A stretch of 64,000 nt of DNA from Cryobacterium glaciale (GCF_004402535.1 NZ_SOEY01000002.1:167597-231596); one strand, 5' to 3'; counted from the stretch's first letter, positions 47,553 to 56,714 are shown. The notes: a model not told the origin generated them from the letters alone. Numbers and translations: made by a program.

Positions 47553-48749
47553 CTAGTTCGTGTTGGCGTAGAGCCAGGCGAGCGGGTCGATCTTGGTGCC
47601 GTCCTTGCCGCCGATTCGGATGTCCAGGTGGAGGTGCGGGCCGGTCGACATTCCAGTGCTGCCGGTCTTGCCGATGACCTGGCCGACCTTGACCACGTCG
47701 CCCTCCTTGAAGAGCATCGATCCGTGGATCATGTGCGCGTAGACGGTCGTGACGAGCTCGCCGTTGATCATATGATCGATCATCATGTGCACGCCGAGGC
47801 TGGCCTCGCCGTCTTCGGCGTAGCTGACCACGCCGTCGGCGATGGCCTGGATCGGTGCGCCGACGCCCGGGTTGAAGTCCTGGCCACCGTGGTTGGCCGA
47901 GCATCCGGCGCAGTTGCGCGGGCCGAAGCGGTCGCCGATGTGCACACCGACGGCGAACGGCCACTGGATGGTGCCATTCGGATTATTAGTGAAGGTATCT
48001 TCCAAACGGATGCCGCTCGCCGCGGCCACCTCGGCGACGGTGCTCGACTCATAGCCGTCGCGCTCGACGGTGACGGTGTCGCCGCCGGCCAGATCCATGC
48101 TCTGCGCCTCGTCGGCCGGCAGAACCCGCTGGGCTTCCAGAGCGGATGCCTGCACGTCCTGCGAGGAGAGCAGCGCCTCCGCCGGAAGAGACGTAGCCAC
48201 GGCCATCAGTGCTACGAACGACATGGCGAGGATCGAGGCGCCCTTGGCGGCCCGCTTGCGCATGGTGCCGCCGAGCGGGCGGGCTCGGGGCGCGCGGCGG
48301 GGCAGCGACTCGGCCGGAACGAATTTACGGGCTGGAGCAAAGGTCTCGCCGGGCTTTTGTTCGATGCGCTGGCGGCGGCGCGGGCGGTCTCCGGCGGCAG
48401 GAATCACCGTTGGGATTGACTGGGCGATGCCGGGAGTCAGGAGCTTCTCGTAGTCGGTGGGCTCGGCGTCGGCGATCGGCAGGGCGGCAACGATACGGTC
48501 GGTCTCCGTGACGACGGCCGGCTCGAGGTCGGGTTCGGTCAGATCGGAGGCGACGATCAGGTCGGCGGCGGGGCTGAGTCGAACAACGTCAACAACGTCG
48601 TCATCAACCGGAGCCACTTCAGAAAAGGCTACGCGCTCACGTTCGCGCAATTCGCGACGAGTAAGGGCTGCCGGTTCAGCTGGGGGAAATACGGTGCCGT
48701 CACTCTCACCGGACACGGAGGTGTCCAAGGATGGAGTGTGACGTGACAA
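47553..48749 (-). CDS. M23-family (LytM-like) peptidoglycan endopeptidase, membrane-anchored
   Basis: A 398-residue protein with an unusually long N-terminal cytosolic part (about 1-165, acidic then Arg/Pro-rich), one TM (about 170-190), a spacer, and the M23 domain (about 262-398). The zinc and catalytic residues are His287 and Asp291 in NHGGQDFNPG, and HxH at 372-374 in GPHLHLDIRIGG. It should cut cell-wall cross-links outside the membrane. TTG 48749 is the only start giving this length and has a weak site; the next in-frame Met codons would start much later. The 170 bases upstream hold three ATAAC words (48795, 48821, 48839). Confidence 0.87.
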   Translation of the reverse strand: MSRHTPSLDTSVSGESDGTVFPPAEPAALTRRELRERERVAFSEVAPVDDDVVDVVRLSPAADLIVASDLTEPDLEPAVVTETDRIVAALPIADAEPTDYEKLLTPGIAQSIPTVIPAAGDRPRRRQRIEQKPGETFAPARKFVPAESLPRRAPRARPLGGTMRKRAAKGASILAMSFVALMAVATSLPAEALLSSQDVQASALEAQRVLPADEAQSMDLAGGDTVTVERDGYESSTVAEVAAASGIRLEDTFTNNPNGTIQWPFAVGVHIGDRFGPRNCAGCSANHGGQDFNPGVGAPIQAIADGVVSYAEDGEASLGVHMMIDHMINGELVTTVYAHMIHGSMLFKEGDVVKVGQVIGKTGSTGMSTGPHLHLDIRIGGKDGTKIDPLAWLYANTN

Positions 48750-48919
48750 AGTGCAGCTTTCGGCGTGGCGGACGGGGTCGGGTACTCGTTCTGGATAACG
48801 CCAAAAGACGACAAGCCAATATAACGAATTGATTAAGGATAACCCGCGACCCTGAGAATACCAGATGAAAGCGACCGATCACACCCAAACGGGGGTAAGT
48901 GGGCGAAGCCCCACTCGGC

Positions 48920-49747
48920 TTACGGGCCAACCGGGAAGCGTTCGAACAGCCCGGCCAGCACCGGTTCAAACTGCTCGTAGAGGCCGGGAGCGGCGGCGAT
49001 GAGCAGGTCGTGACCCTCGGCATCCGCTCGTAGAGCGCCGACCCGCGCGCCAGCCTCGCGGGCGATCAGGGCGCCGGCGGCGTGGTCCCACGGGTTGAGG
49101 CCGCGTTCAAAATAGAGGTCGAGTCGCCCGCAGGCGACCGAGCACAGGTCGAGAGCTGCCGAACCGATCCGACGGATGTCCCGCACCTGGCCGATGAGAC
49201 CGCCCACGACGTTCGCCTGCCACACCCGCCGGGTCGCCTCGTAACCGAAGCCGGTGCCGGCGAGGGCCAGGGAGAGCGGAACGTCGTGGTTGACGTGCAG
49301 GCGTTTGTCGCCCAGCCACGCACCCGAACCGTCGGATGCGGTGAAAACCTCGCCGAGGGCGGGGTTGACGACCGCGCCGGCGAGGGCGTTCCAGCTGGCC
49401 GGGTCGGGGTCACCCTGCACAACGGCGATGCTGACGGCGTAGAACGGGATGCCATAGAGGTAGTTGACGGTGCCGTCGATGGGGTCCACCACCCAGGTGA
49501 GTCCGCTCGTGCCGCTGGTCGCGTCGGATTCCTCGCCGTAGAAGCCGTCGTTCGGGCGGGCATCGGCGAGCAGGTCGCGGATGAGCAGCTCGACCTCTCG
49601 GTCGGCCGCGGTGACGATGTCTTCGGGCGACGACTTCGAGGCGGCGATCTCAACCCCCTCCGCGCGGCGACGGTGGGCGAGGGCGCCGGCGGTGAGGGCG
49701 ATGGTGCGAGCGAGGTCGAGCAGCTCGGTCGGGGCAGGATGCGTCAT
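48920..49747 (-). CDS. Inositol monophosphatase-family phosphatase
   Basis: A 275-residue Mg-dependent phosphatase. It has the metal-binding Glu in YGEESDA, the WVVDPIDGTVNYLYGIP signature with two metal Asp residues and the second signature NPWDHAAGALIAREAGARVG. It could act on inositol phosphate, histidinol phosphate or other sugar phosphates; actinobacterial family members vary. ATG 49747. A small AGTGGG/CCCACT stem lies right after the stop. Confidence 0.9.
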   Translation of the reverse strand: MTHPAPTELLDLARTIALTAGALAHRRRAEGVEIAASKSSPEDIVTAADREVELLIRDLLADARPNDGFYGEESDATSGTSGLTWVVDPIDGTVNYLYGIPFYAVSIAVVQGDPDPASWNALAGAVVNPALGEVFTASDGSGAWLGDKRLHVNHDVPLSLALAGTGFGYEATRRVWQANVVGGLIGQVRDIRRIGSAALDLCSVACGRLDLYFERGLNPWDHAAGALIAREAGARVGALRADAEGHDLLIAAAPGLYEQFEPVLAGLFERFPVGP

Positions 49748-49778
49748 GCCCTCACGCTACAGGCAGGGCCTTAACCAG

Positions 49779-49806
49779 AACAGGCAGGCCCGCGGGCCTG
49801 CCTGTT
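49779..49806. terminator. 28-bp palindrome after tRNA-Tyr
   Basis: The arm AACAGGCAGGCCCG and its exact complement abut with no separate loop. It lies 22 bases downstream of the tRNA-Tyr 3' end and 32 bases before the phosphatase start, so it probably ends the tRNA transcript. Confidence 0.8.
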
Positions 49807-49827
49807 GCTTCTGAACTGCTCTTCTGC

Positions 49828-49912
49828 TGGTGGCGAGTGCGAGGTTCGAACTCACGAAGGCTACGCCGTCTGATTTACAGTCAGATCCCTTTGGCCGCTT
49901 GGGTAACTCGCC
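49828..49912 (-). tRNA. tRNA-Tyr (GTA), CCA encoded
   Basis: An 85-base class II tRNA with acceptor GGCGAGT/ACTCGCC, anticodon loop CTGTAAA with anticodon GTA, a long variable arm (ACGGCGTAGCCTTCGT) and T arm GAGTTCGAACCTC. Unlike the other tRNAs in this window its 3' CCA is encoded (49828-49830 in complement). Confidence 0.96.
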
Positions 49913-49975
49913 AGACGCTCCCGACCAGGTGTAATCACTTGACCGGAGACGCGGGGTTAACAATACAAGATGAAA

Positions 49976-50019
49976 CGCCTCACCGAGAAATCAGCGGGTG
50001 CCGGAGTCTCGGTGAGGCG
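49976..50019 (-). terminator. Terminator of the MacAB-like operon
   Basis: CGCCTCACCGAGA (49976-49988) pairs perfectly with TCTCGGTGAGGCG (50007-50019), with an 18-base loop. On the minus strand it begins 6 bases after the stop of the last operon gene and is followed by TTTCATCTTG. Confidence 0.82.
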
Positions 50020-50025
50020 CATCCG

Positions 50026-51939
50026 CTATCCGGCGGGCGGGCCGCCCATGCCGGCTGGCGGGGTGCGCAGCTCGGTCGACGTCTCGCCGCCGAGTCCGCT
50101 GAGGCCGCCGTCGGTTTCGGTATCGGTGCTCGCGATGGCGGCGTTTAGATCCGCCAGAATCACCTGGTCACCGGAGTCGATTCCCGAGGTGATCTCGGTC
50201 AGTTCGGAGCCGACCGCACCGACCGTGACCTCGACGCTCGTGGAGACTCCGTTCTCGAGCAGGTCGACCGTGCAGGTCGAGTCGGCCAGATGCACGGCCG
50301 AGGTCGGCACGGTGAGAACCTCGTCGAGGCTGGCCACCGCCACGGTCACCGCGGCCGAAGCGCCGTTCAGCAAAGCCGGGTCGGTGCTCTCGAGTGCGAT
50401 CTGCACCGTGTACGACGGCGTGGACGACGTCGAAACATTTAGCATGCCGATCGAGCTGACTGTTCCGGCCAGCTCACCGTCCGCGCTCGAGACGGCGACT
50501 GCGGCGCTCTGGCCGACGGCGACCCCGGCAATGTCGGTGAGCGAGACCGTCGTGCTCACGACGAAGCCGTTGTCGCCGATGACCGTGATCACGGCGGTCG
50601 ACGACGACGACGACGACGAGACGGTGTCACCGACCGCGAGATCGACGGACGCGACGGTGCCGGCGATGGGGCTGGTCAGCGTGGCAAACGTGAGGTTGCG
50701 CTCGGCGATGGCGAGCTCGGCGACGGCTGCGTCGATCGTGGCCTGGTCGGCCACAATGGTTTCGGCTGAGGCCACGGTCGCGGTCGCGCCGCCCGCGGCA
50801 GCGCCGGCGCCCGATACAGCGGCAGCGGATGTCGCGGCCCCGCCGGTTGCCGAGACCGCGGTTGTGCCCGAGGTCTCGCTGTCGTCAGGAGCTGCCGTCG
50901 TAGTTGCCGCCGCGGACGGAATTGTGCTGGTCGATCCGCTCGCACCGACGACCGCTTTCTGCAGGGCGCTGACAGATTGGTTCAGGTCGTCGACGAGCGT
51001 GAGCACTTCGGCCTGGGCCTCATCGGTCGTGGTCTGGCCGGCGAGCACGGCGGTGATGGCGCTCTGGCAGTCGGCGAGGGCCAGTTTCGCTGCCGCGAGT
51101 TTCTCCGCGGCGGTCAGGGGCGCCGTCGGCTCCTCGGTCGTTTCGCTGGTCGATTCGCTGGTCGATTCGCTGGTGACCGCGTCGACAGACGCGTCTGCGG
51201 TGTCGGCGGCAGTCTCGTTCGCAGCGGCGTCTTCGAGTGCAGCCTCGAGGAAGGGCAGGCACACGTCGGTCGTCGCCGTGATGGCGTCTTCGGTCGTGGC
51301 GAGCGCGGTCACGGCCGTGTCGTACTGGGCGAGCAGGGCGGCCTGTGCGGCGCGGACCGCCTTGACGGCGTCCGTCACGGCGGCTGAGCTCGCACCGCTC
51401 GACGCGCCGGTCGATCCGGACGTCGTTCCCGAGGCCGCAGCCGACCCTGTACTCGCCGCGACGGACGTCGTTGCGGTGGCGGCGGCATCCGTTGTGGACG
51501 TTGTCGATGTCGTCGTCTGCGATTCGAGGTCGCTCGCCAGCGTCTCCCGGGCCGCCGAGACGTTCGCCTGGGCCTCGTCGATGGCGTCATTCAGGCTCGA
51601 CACCTCGAGGGTGGCGAGGGTCTGCCCGGCGGTCACCGTGTCGCGCAGGCTCACGGCGACGCCGCTCACTGTGCCGGCGACCGAGAAGGATGCGTCGCTG
51701 CGGCTGGCCGAGGCCAGCGTTCCGACCAGGTCAAGCGATTCACTGACCGAACCGAGCGCGGCCGCGACCGTGCGGTAGTCACCGCCCTCGGTGCGGGTCA
51801 TGGCGTAGGCCACGCCGCCGCCCGAAGCGACGAGCACCGCGGTGACCGTTCCCACGGCGAGCAGGCGTCGGCGCTTCTGCCGGGTAGCCCGCAGCGTTTT
51901 GGCGGATGGCTGGCTATTCGCAGCGGATGCTTTACTCAT
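50026..51939 (-). CDS. HlyD/MacA-like periplasmic-type adaptor with long Ala/Ser/Thr-rich insertion
   Basis: A 637-residue membrane-fusion protein homologue. It has a TM anchor (about 27-46), a first biotinyl-lipoyl half (about 75-115: SVAGTVSGVAVSLRDTVTAGQTLATLEV), a coiled-coil region (about 118-440) and the second half plus beta-barrel (LTSPIAGTVASVDLAVGDTV ... VVSTTVSLTDIAGVAVGQSAAVAV). The hairpin region is swollen by low-complexity Ala/Ser/Thr, including a poly-Ser run (SSSSSS) from GAC triplet repeats and three 12-bp repeats coding for TSES. It ends in a Gly/Pro/Met tail. Last gene of the operon, overlapping the lipoprotein gene by eight bases. Confidence 0.87.
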   Translation of the reverse strand: MSKASAANSQPSAKTLRATRQKRRRLLAVGTVTAVLVASGGGVAYAMTRTEGGDYRTVAAALGSVSESLDLVGTLASASRSDASFSVAGTVSGVAVSLRDTVTAGQTLATLEVSSLNDAIDEAQANVSAARETLASDLESQTTTSTTSTTDAAATATTSVAASTGSAAASGTTSGSTGASSGASSAAVTDAVKAVRAAQAALLAQYDTAVTALATTEDAITATTDVCLPFLEAALEDAAANETAADTADASVDAVTSESTSESTSETTEEPTAPLTAAEKLAAAKLALADCQSAITAVLAGQTTTDEAQAEVLTLVDDLNQSVSALQKAVVGASGSTSTIPSAAATTTAAPDDSETSGTTAVSATGGAATSAAAVSGAGAAAGGATATVASAETIVADQATIDAAVAELAIAERNLTFATLTSPIAGTVASVDLAVGDTVSSSSSSSTAVITVIGDNGFVVSTTVSLTDIAGVAVGQSAAVAVSSADGELAGTVSSIGMLNVSTSSTPSYTVQIALESTDPALLNGASAAVTVAVASLDEVLTVPTSAVHLADSTCTVDLLENGVSTSVEVTVGAVGSELTEITSGIDSGDQVILADLNAAIASTDTETDGGLSGLGGETSTELRTPPAGMGGPPAG

Positions 51940-52768
51940 TTGCCGCGCCTCCCATGCGGCCTCCGGGGCCGGCCATGGCGCTCACGCAGCCGTCGTCGCC
52001 GGCCACGGAGAGGAAAATCGCGGTAGCCGCGAAGGATCCGCTGTCGTCAGCCTCGCCCTGGGCCGTCGCGCACAGGCCGACCGTTATGGCTGACGAATCA
52101 GAAGCGGATGTCGCGGCATAGCTGGTCGTGTCGTCGACCGTGACGGTTTCGTTCGCCGCGGTGCCGTCAGCGTCGGTCGAGTCAACCGTGATGCTGGTCG
52201 CGGTGACCGCGGTGACCAGGCCGCTCGTGCGGGAACCGAAGCCGCCGGCATCCGTTGGCATATCGGTGGGCATGCCAGTGGGGGCGGTTCCGTCGGCGCC
52301 GCTGGGCAGGTCGGTGGGCGGCGTGCCGCCGCCGGGCATTCCCTCGCCCATTCCGCCCAGACCCGTTGCGCAGGCCCCGTCAACCGCAGCGGCGACGGCG
52401 ACGGTGGTCGCCACGGTCGCGGCATCCGTTCCGTCGGCCGCTGCCGCGCTGGCGACATTCACGCACTGGCCGACGGTGACGTCGCTGAGTGCCGCGGCGA
52501 GCGTCGAGGTGAAGGTCGTGGCCGTCGTGTAGGTCACCGCGGTCTGGGATTCGCTGTCTTGCAGCTGAAAGCTCAGGTCCGACACGGCCGCGATCTCCCC
52601 TGTCACGCCGGGCGCGACCCGTGTCTGCTGGGTGTCGGTGCTGGTGGCAGCCTCGGTGGAGCGGATGCTTTCGGTCGTGGCCGTGGCCGCGCAGCCCGAG
52701 AACAGCAGCACGCCGCCGAGGGCGATCGTTCCACCGAGAAGAGCTGCGCGGCGATTGAGTGTCAACAT
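51932..52768 (-). CDS. Lipoprotein with Gly/Pro/Met-rich linker (DUF5666-like)
   Basis: A 278-residue lipoprotein with a signal and lipobox LFSGC (Cys26). Two similar beta modules (about 50-130 and 185-265) each read like GEIAAVSDLSFQLQD and GLVTAVTATSITVDS, followed by a Cys in CVNV, CATG or CATAQ; this doubled pattern resembles DUF5666/OB-like repeats. Between them is a linker rich in Gly, Pro, Met and Asp (MGEGMPGGG ... GMPTDMPTDAGG). ATG 52768 is chosen since the signal starts there. It lies between the permease and the second adaptor of the MacAB-like operon, so it may belong to the export complex. Confidence 0.78.
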   Translation of the reverse strand: MLTLNRRAALLGGTIALGGVLLFSGCAATATTESIRSTEAATSTDTQQTRVAPGVTGEIAAVSDLSFQLQDSESQTAVTYTTATTFTSTLAAALSDVTVGQCVNVASAAAADGTDAATVATTVAVAAAVDGACATGLGGMGEGMPGGGTPPTDLPSGADGTAPTGMPTDMPTDAGGFGSRTSGLVTAVTATSITVDSTDADGTAANETVTVDDTTSYAATSASDSSAITVGLCATAQGEADDSGSFAATAIFLSVAGDDGCVSAMAGPGGRMGGAANE

Positions 52769-52841
52769 GAAGGTGGTCTCGTTTCGTTCGGAAAGATGGG
52801 TGGAGTTGTTCACTGCGCTGTTCCTATTCACTGCGCAGCAC

Positions 52842-54074
52842 CTACTCGCTGCGCAGTGCATCAATGGGCGCGAGGCGGGCGGCCCGGGTGGCCGGGTAGA
52901 CGCCGAAGCTCACGCCGATCACGATGGCGACGCCGATCGAGAGCCCGACCGCGGCCGGCGAGACGACGATCGAACTGCCGATCACTCCCGGCAGCACCAG
53001 GGCCGCGGTGACCCCGAGTATCGCGCCGAGCAGTCCGCCGCTGAGGCCGAGGATGGCCGCCTCGATCAAAAACTGGCGACGGATGGCACCCGGTGGCGCT
53101 CCGAGGGCCTTGCGCAGGCCGATCTCACGGGTGCGCTCAGAGACCGACACGAGCATGATGTTCATGACCCCGATGCCGCCGACGAGCAGGGACAGCCCGG
53201 CTACGCCGGTGAGCAGAATGGTGAGGGTTTCGTAGACGGCCGTGGCGGTGCTGACCAGGGCGTCCTGGCTGCTGATGGTGAAGTCGGCCGCGGTGCTGTC
53301 GGTGATCGAGTGCAGGTTCAGCAGCAGGGTTTCGGCCTCCTGGTAGGCGGCGGAGAGCTGCCCGTCGCTGGCGGCCTGCAGGTAGATGGTGGACACGGCG
53401 GCGCTCTCGGTGCCGCCGACGAGCACGCTCGCCGCGGTGGAGAACGGCACGATCGCCAGGTCGTCGAGGTTGTCTGATGAGTCCGACCCGGCCGAGTCGA
53501 GCACGCCGATCACCTGGAAGGTCTTGTCGCTGATCACGACGGATTGGCCGACCACCCGCTGGGTGCCGAACAGCTCGTCGGCGGTCTCCGAGCCGAGCAC
53601 AACGACGGCGGCGGAGGTCTCCTCATCCTCGGCGCTGATGAATTCACCAGTGCTCAGGGTGCGGGCGCGCACGTCGAGCCAGGACGTGGTGGTTCCGGTG
53701 ACGGAGGTCGTCCAGTTCGTGTCGTTCGCTTCGAGCGACAGAGACGTGGTCTTTTCGGCGGCGACCCCGGAGATGTCGGGGGCGTTGACGGTCGACGCGA
53801 GCGCCTCGGCATCCGCTATGGTCAGCGTCGAGCTCGAGCCGAAACCGCCACGCACGCCTGCGGTGTCGGTGCTGCTGCCGGGGGCGACGATCAGCAGGTT
53901 GCTGCCGAGGGAGCTGATCTGCGCGCTGACGTCTTTCTGGGTGCCGAGGCCGAGGCCCACGGTGAGAATGACGGCGGCGATTCCGATCAGGATGCCCAGC
54001 ACGGTCAGGGCCGAGCGCAGCGCGTGCGAGTAGACGGCGCTCCAGCTGGTACGCAGCGATTCAAGCCAGCTCAT
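52842..54074 (-). CDS. MacB/FtsX-type ABC transporter permease
   Basis: A 410-residue permease with the MacB layout: TM1 (about 20-42), a large outer domain (about 45-275), then three TM segments (about 287-310, 335-365, 370-395). The MacB core is SLRTSWSAVYSHALRSALTVLGILIGIAAVI and the C-terminal GGIGVMNIMLVSVSERTREIGLRKALGAPPGAIRRQFLIEA. It works by mechanotransmission rather than as a channel in the known examples. The start overlaps the ATPase stop (ATGA). Confidence 0.95.
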   Translation of the reverse strand: MSWLESLRTSWSAVYSHALRSALTVLGILIGIAAVILTVGLGLGTQKDVSAQISSLGSNLLIVAPGSSTDTAGVRGGFGSSSTLTIADAEALASTVNAPDISGVAAEKTTSLSLEANDTNWTTSVTGTTTSWLDVRARTLSTGEFISAEDEETSAAVVVLGSETADELFGTQRVVGQSVVISDKTFQVIGVLDSAGSDSSDNLDDLAIVPFSTAASVLVGGTESAAVSTIYLQAASDGQLSAAYQEAETLLLNLHSITDSTAADFTISSQDALVSTATAVYETLTILLTGVAGLSLLVGGIGVMNIMLVSVSERTREIGLRKALGAPPGAIRRQFLIEAAILGLSGGLLGAILGVTAALVLPGVIGSSIVVSPAAVGLSIGVAIVIGVSFGVYPATRAARLAPIDALRSE

Positions 54075-54790
54075 GCGGCGACGTCCTCGTTCAACTCGTC
54101 GCGCAGGATTTCGCCGTCGCGCACCCAGACGACGCGGGCGGCGCGGCGGGCGACCTCGAGTTCGTGCGTGATGAGCACGATGGTGCGGCCGCGAGCGTGC
54201 AGTTCGTCGAACAGGGCGAGCACGTCCTGGGTCGACACCGAGTCGAGGTTTCCGGTCGGTTCGTCGGCCAAAATCATGGTCGGCTCACCGACCAGGGCGC
54301 GGGCCACCGCCACGCGTTGCTGCTGTCCGCCGGAGAGCTCGCCGGGCCGGTTGTCGAACCGGTCGCCTAGCCCCACGCGTTCCAGGGATTGTTCGGCACG
54401 CAGCTTGCGCTCGTGCCGCGGCACTCCCCCGTAGATGAGCGGTAATTCCACGTTGCGCCAGGCCGGCAGCGACGAGAGCAGGTTGAATCCCTGAAAGACG
54501 AACCCGATCTGACGGTTGCGAATCTCGGCGAGTTCGACCTCGTCGAGGTCGTTCACGTCGGTGCCGCCGAGGCGGTATTCGCCGCGGGTGAGGGTGTCGA
54601 GGCAGCCGAGAACGTTCATGATCGTGGATTTTCCCGACCCCGACGGCCCCATGATGGCGACGTATTCGCCCGCGTGAATGGCCAGGTCGATGCCCTTGAG
54701 GGCTTCGAATTCGATGCTGCCGGAACGGTAGGTCTTGCCGGCACCGCGCAATTCGATCACGGGGGCATCCGTTGTCGTCGGGTCAATCAT
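54071..54790 (-). CDS. MacB/LolD-type ABC transporter ATP-binding protein
   Basis: A 239-residue ATPase with Walker A GPSGSGKST, LSGGQQQRVAVARALVG, Walker B MILADEPTGNLDS and H-loop ITHELEVA. The stretch NRQIGFVFQGFNLLSSLPAWRNVELPLIYGG is characteristic of the LolD/MacB group. ATG 54790 overlaps the end of the first adaptor gene by eight bases. Part of one transcription unit of five genes. Confidence 0.96.
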   Translation of the reverse strand: MIDPTTTDAPVIELRGAGKTYRSGSIEFEALKGIDLAIHAGEYVAIMGPSGSGKSTIMNVLGCLDTLTRGEYRLGGTDVNDLDEVELAEIRNRQIGFVFQGFNLLSSLPAWRNVELPLIYGGVPRHERKLRAEQSLERVGLGDRFDNRPGELSGGQQQRVAVARALVGEPTMILADEPTGNLDSVSTQDVLALFDELHARGRTIVLITHELEVARRAARVVWVRDGEILRDELNEDVAA

Positions 54791-56012
54791 TGTTCATGCC
54801 TCCGGGCATCTGGCCGGCCGGGAAGTCGCCGGTGGGCATCTCCCCGCCGGGGAAGTTGCCCGTGCGGTCGGTGCCGGTCGTGCCGGCATTACCGCTGCCG
54901 GGGGTGAAGGTGGCCACGACGACCTCATCGCCCTCGGCGAGCCCCTCGGTGATCTCGGTGAGGTTGCCGGCCGTGGCACCGACGGTGACCGGTGTGGACA
55001 CCTCCGTGCCGTCGGCGTTCTTCACCGTCACAACGGATGCCCCATCCACGCTGGTCACCGCGGCGCTGGCCACGGTGAGCACGTCGGTGCGGCGCTCGTA
55101 GACGATCGCCGCGGTCACGGCGACGCCGTCATAGAGGCCCTCGGCAGTTCCAGTGACAACGACGACGACCGGATAGGCGGCGACACCCGTGGTGGTGGAC
55201 GGCAGCAGGCCGATCTCGGAGACGGTTCCGAAGAAGGCGGTTCCATCGTCGAGGGAGAGTTCGACCTGGTCGTTCGCCGCGATGAGGGCGGCATTCGCTT
55301 CACCGACCGTGAGGTTCACGGTCCAGGAGTCGGTGCCGACGATCGTGAACGCGGCAGTGCTGGCGGTGGTCGTGGCGCCGGCGCCGGCCGCCGCGGTTCC
55401 GCCAGCTGCTGCACCGGTTGAGGTGCTGGTGCCCGCCGAGATGACATCTCCCACGGCCACGTTCACGACGGTGACGACCCCGGCGACCGGGGCGGTGAGG
55501 GTGACGGCGCTCTGGGCGGCCACGGCATCGTCGACTCCGTTCTGCGCGGTCGTGACGCTCGCGGTGTTGGCGGCGATCTGGGCCAGGTCGGCCGTGCTGC
55601 CGTCACTGGCATCCTGGCTGTCCGTCAGCTTGGCCGCGGCGCTCGCGAGGGTCGCCCGTGCCGCGAGCAGGTCGGCGTCGACGGTGAGGGTGTCGACGGT
55701 GGCGAGCAGGTCACCGGCCGCGACGACCGTTCCGGCGATCACGCTGACCCCGGTGACCGTTCCGGAGGCGGCGAACGATACCTCTTCCTGCACGGTCGGG
55801 GTGAGGGTTCCTGTGGCCGAAACGGTCTGTTCCATGGTCTCACGGCTTGCCGCCACGGTTTGGGTGACGGGGGTGGCCACGGCGCTCGTGGCCTGGGCGG
55901 CGATGGTCCACCAGACGCCGCCGCCGGCCAGGGCGAGCACGACGACCCCACTCAGCACCCACCAGCGGGCCTTCATGCTCCTGATGCGGGTGCGAAACTG
56001 TCTGAGTTTCAT
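54783..56012 (-). CDS. MacA-like efflux adaptor protein (first adaptor)
   Basis: A 409-residue HlyD/RND-type adaptor. It has a TM anchor (about 16-36), lipoyl halves around 60-105 (GTVTGVSVIAGTVVAAGDLLATVDTLTVD) and 170-195 (LTAPVAGVVTVVNVAVGDVI), a short hairpin between, and the barrel and membrane-proximal parts (about 230-380). The C-terminus is Gly/Pro/Met-rich (FPGGEMPTGDFPAGQMPGGM). ATG 56012 follows GAGGAGA. It opens the operon. Confidence 0.92.
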   Translation of the reverse strand: MKLRQFRTRIRSMKARWWVLSGVVVLALAGGGVWWTIAAQATSAVATPVTQTVAASRETMEQTVSATGTLTPTVQEEVSFAASGTVTGVSVIAGTVVAAGDLLATVDTLTVDADLLAARATLASAAAKLTDSQDASDGSTADLAQIAANTASVTTAQNGVDDAVAAQSAVTLTAPVAGVVTVVNVAVGDVISAGTSTSTGAAAGGTAAAGAGATTTASTAAFTIVGTDSWTVNLTVGEANAALIAANDQVELSLDDGTAFFGTVSEIGLLPSTTTGVAAYPVVVVVTGTAEGLYDGVAVTAAIVYERRTDVLTVASAAVTSVDGASVVTVKNADGTEVSTPVTVGATAGNLTEITEGLAEGDEVVVATFTPGSGNAGTTGTDRTGNFPGGEMPTGDFPAGQMPGGMNND

Positions 56013-56138
56013 TGTTCTCCTCGTGTATTCGACACACTCTTGCCCGTGCCACTAGGGCGAACCTAAGCAAGCCGTCTATGCCGGAGGCATCCGTGGCCTA
56101 TCAATTGGCTATGAGCGACTGTCAGATACCATGGGGGA

Positions 56139-56627
56139 ATGGCAGATTCAACATTCGACATCGTCAGCAAGGTCGACCCGATGGAGGTCGACAACGCCCT
56201 CAACCAGGCGCACAAGGAAGTCGCCCAGCGCTACGACTTCAAGAACGTGGGAGCCTCGATCGCGATGAGCGGCGAGAAGGTGCTCATGAAGGCGAACACG
56301 GAGGAGCGCGTCAAGGCGATCCTCGAGGTGTTCGAGGCCAAGCTGATCAAGCGCGGCATTTCGCTGCGTAGCCTCGATGCCGGCGAGCCGTTCGCCTCCG
56401 GCAAGGAATACCGCATCGAAACGTCGATGAAGGCCGGAATCGACCAGGAGAACGCGAAGAAGATCAGCAAGATCATTCGCGACGAGGGCCCCAAGGGCGT
56501 CAAGAGCCAGATCCAGGGCGACGAACTGCGGGTCAGTTCGAAGAGCCGAGACGACCTGCAGGCCGTGATGGCACTGCTCAAGGGCAAGGACCTCGACGTG
56601 GCACTGCAGTTCACCAACTTCCGCTAG
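56139..56627 (+). CDS. YajQ-family nucleotide-binding protein
   Basis: A 162-residue protein of the YajQ/DUF520 family. It begins [32 protein letters not shown] and has the family's [56 protein letters not shown] and the closing [11 protein letters not shown]. Some members bind cyclic di-GMP or other nucleotides and affect transcription; no such role can be read here. Single gene, divergent from the MacAB operon. Confidence 0.95.
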   Translation: MADSTFDIVSKVDPMEVDNALNQAHKEVAQRYDFKNVGASIAMSGEKVLMKANTEERVKAILEVFEAKLIKRGISLRSLDAGEPFASGKEYRIETSMKAGIDQENAKKISKIIRDEGPKGVKSQIQGDELRVSSKSRDDLQAVMALLKGKDLDVALQFTNFR

Positions 56628-56714
56628 CGGCCCCGGTCCCCGGCGTCACAACGTCACCTTCTCGCCGCCGGGCCCACCATAGGAAACCGGGACCACGATA
56701 GATCATGGGCCCAG

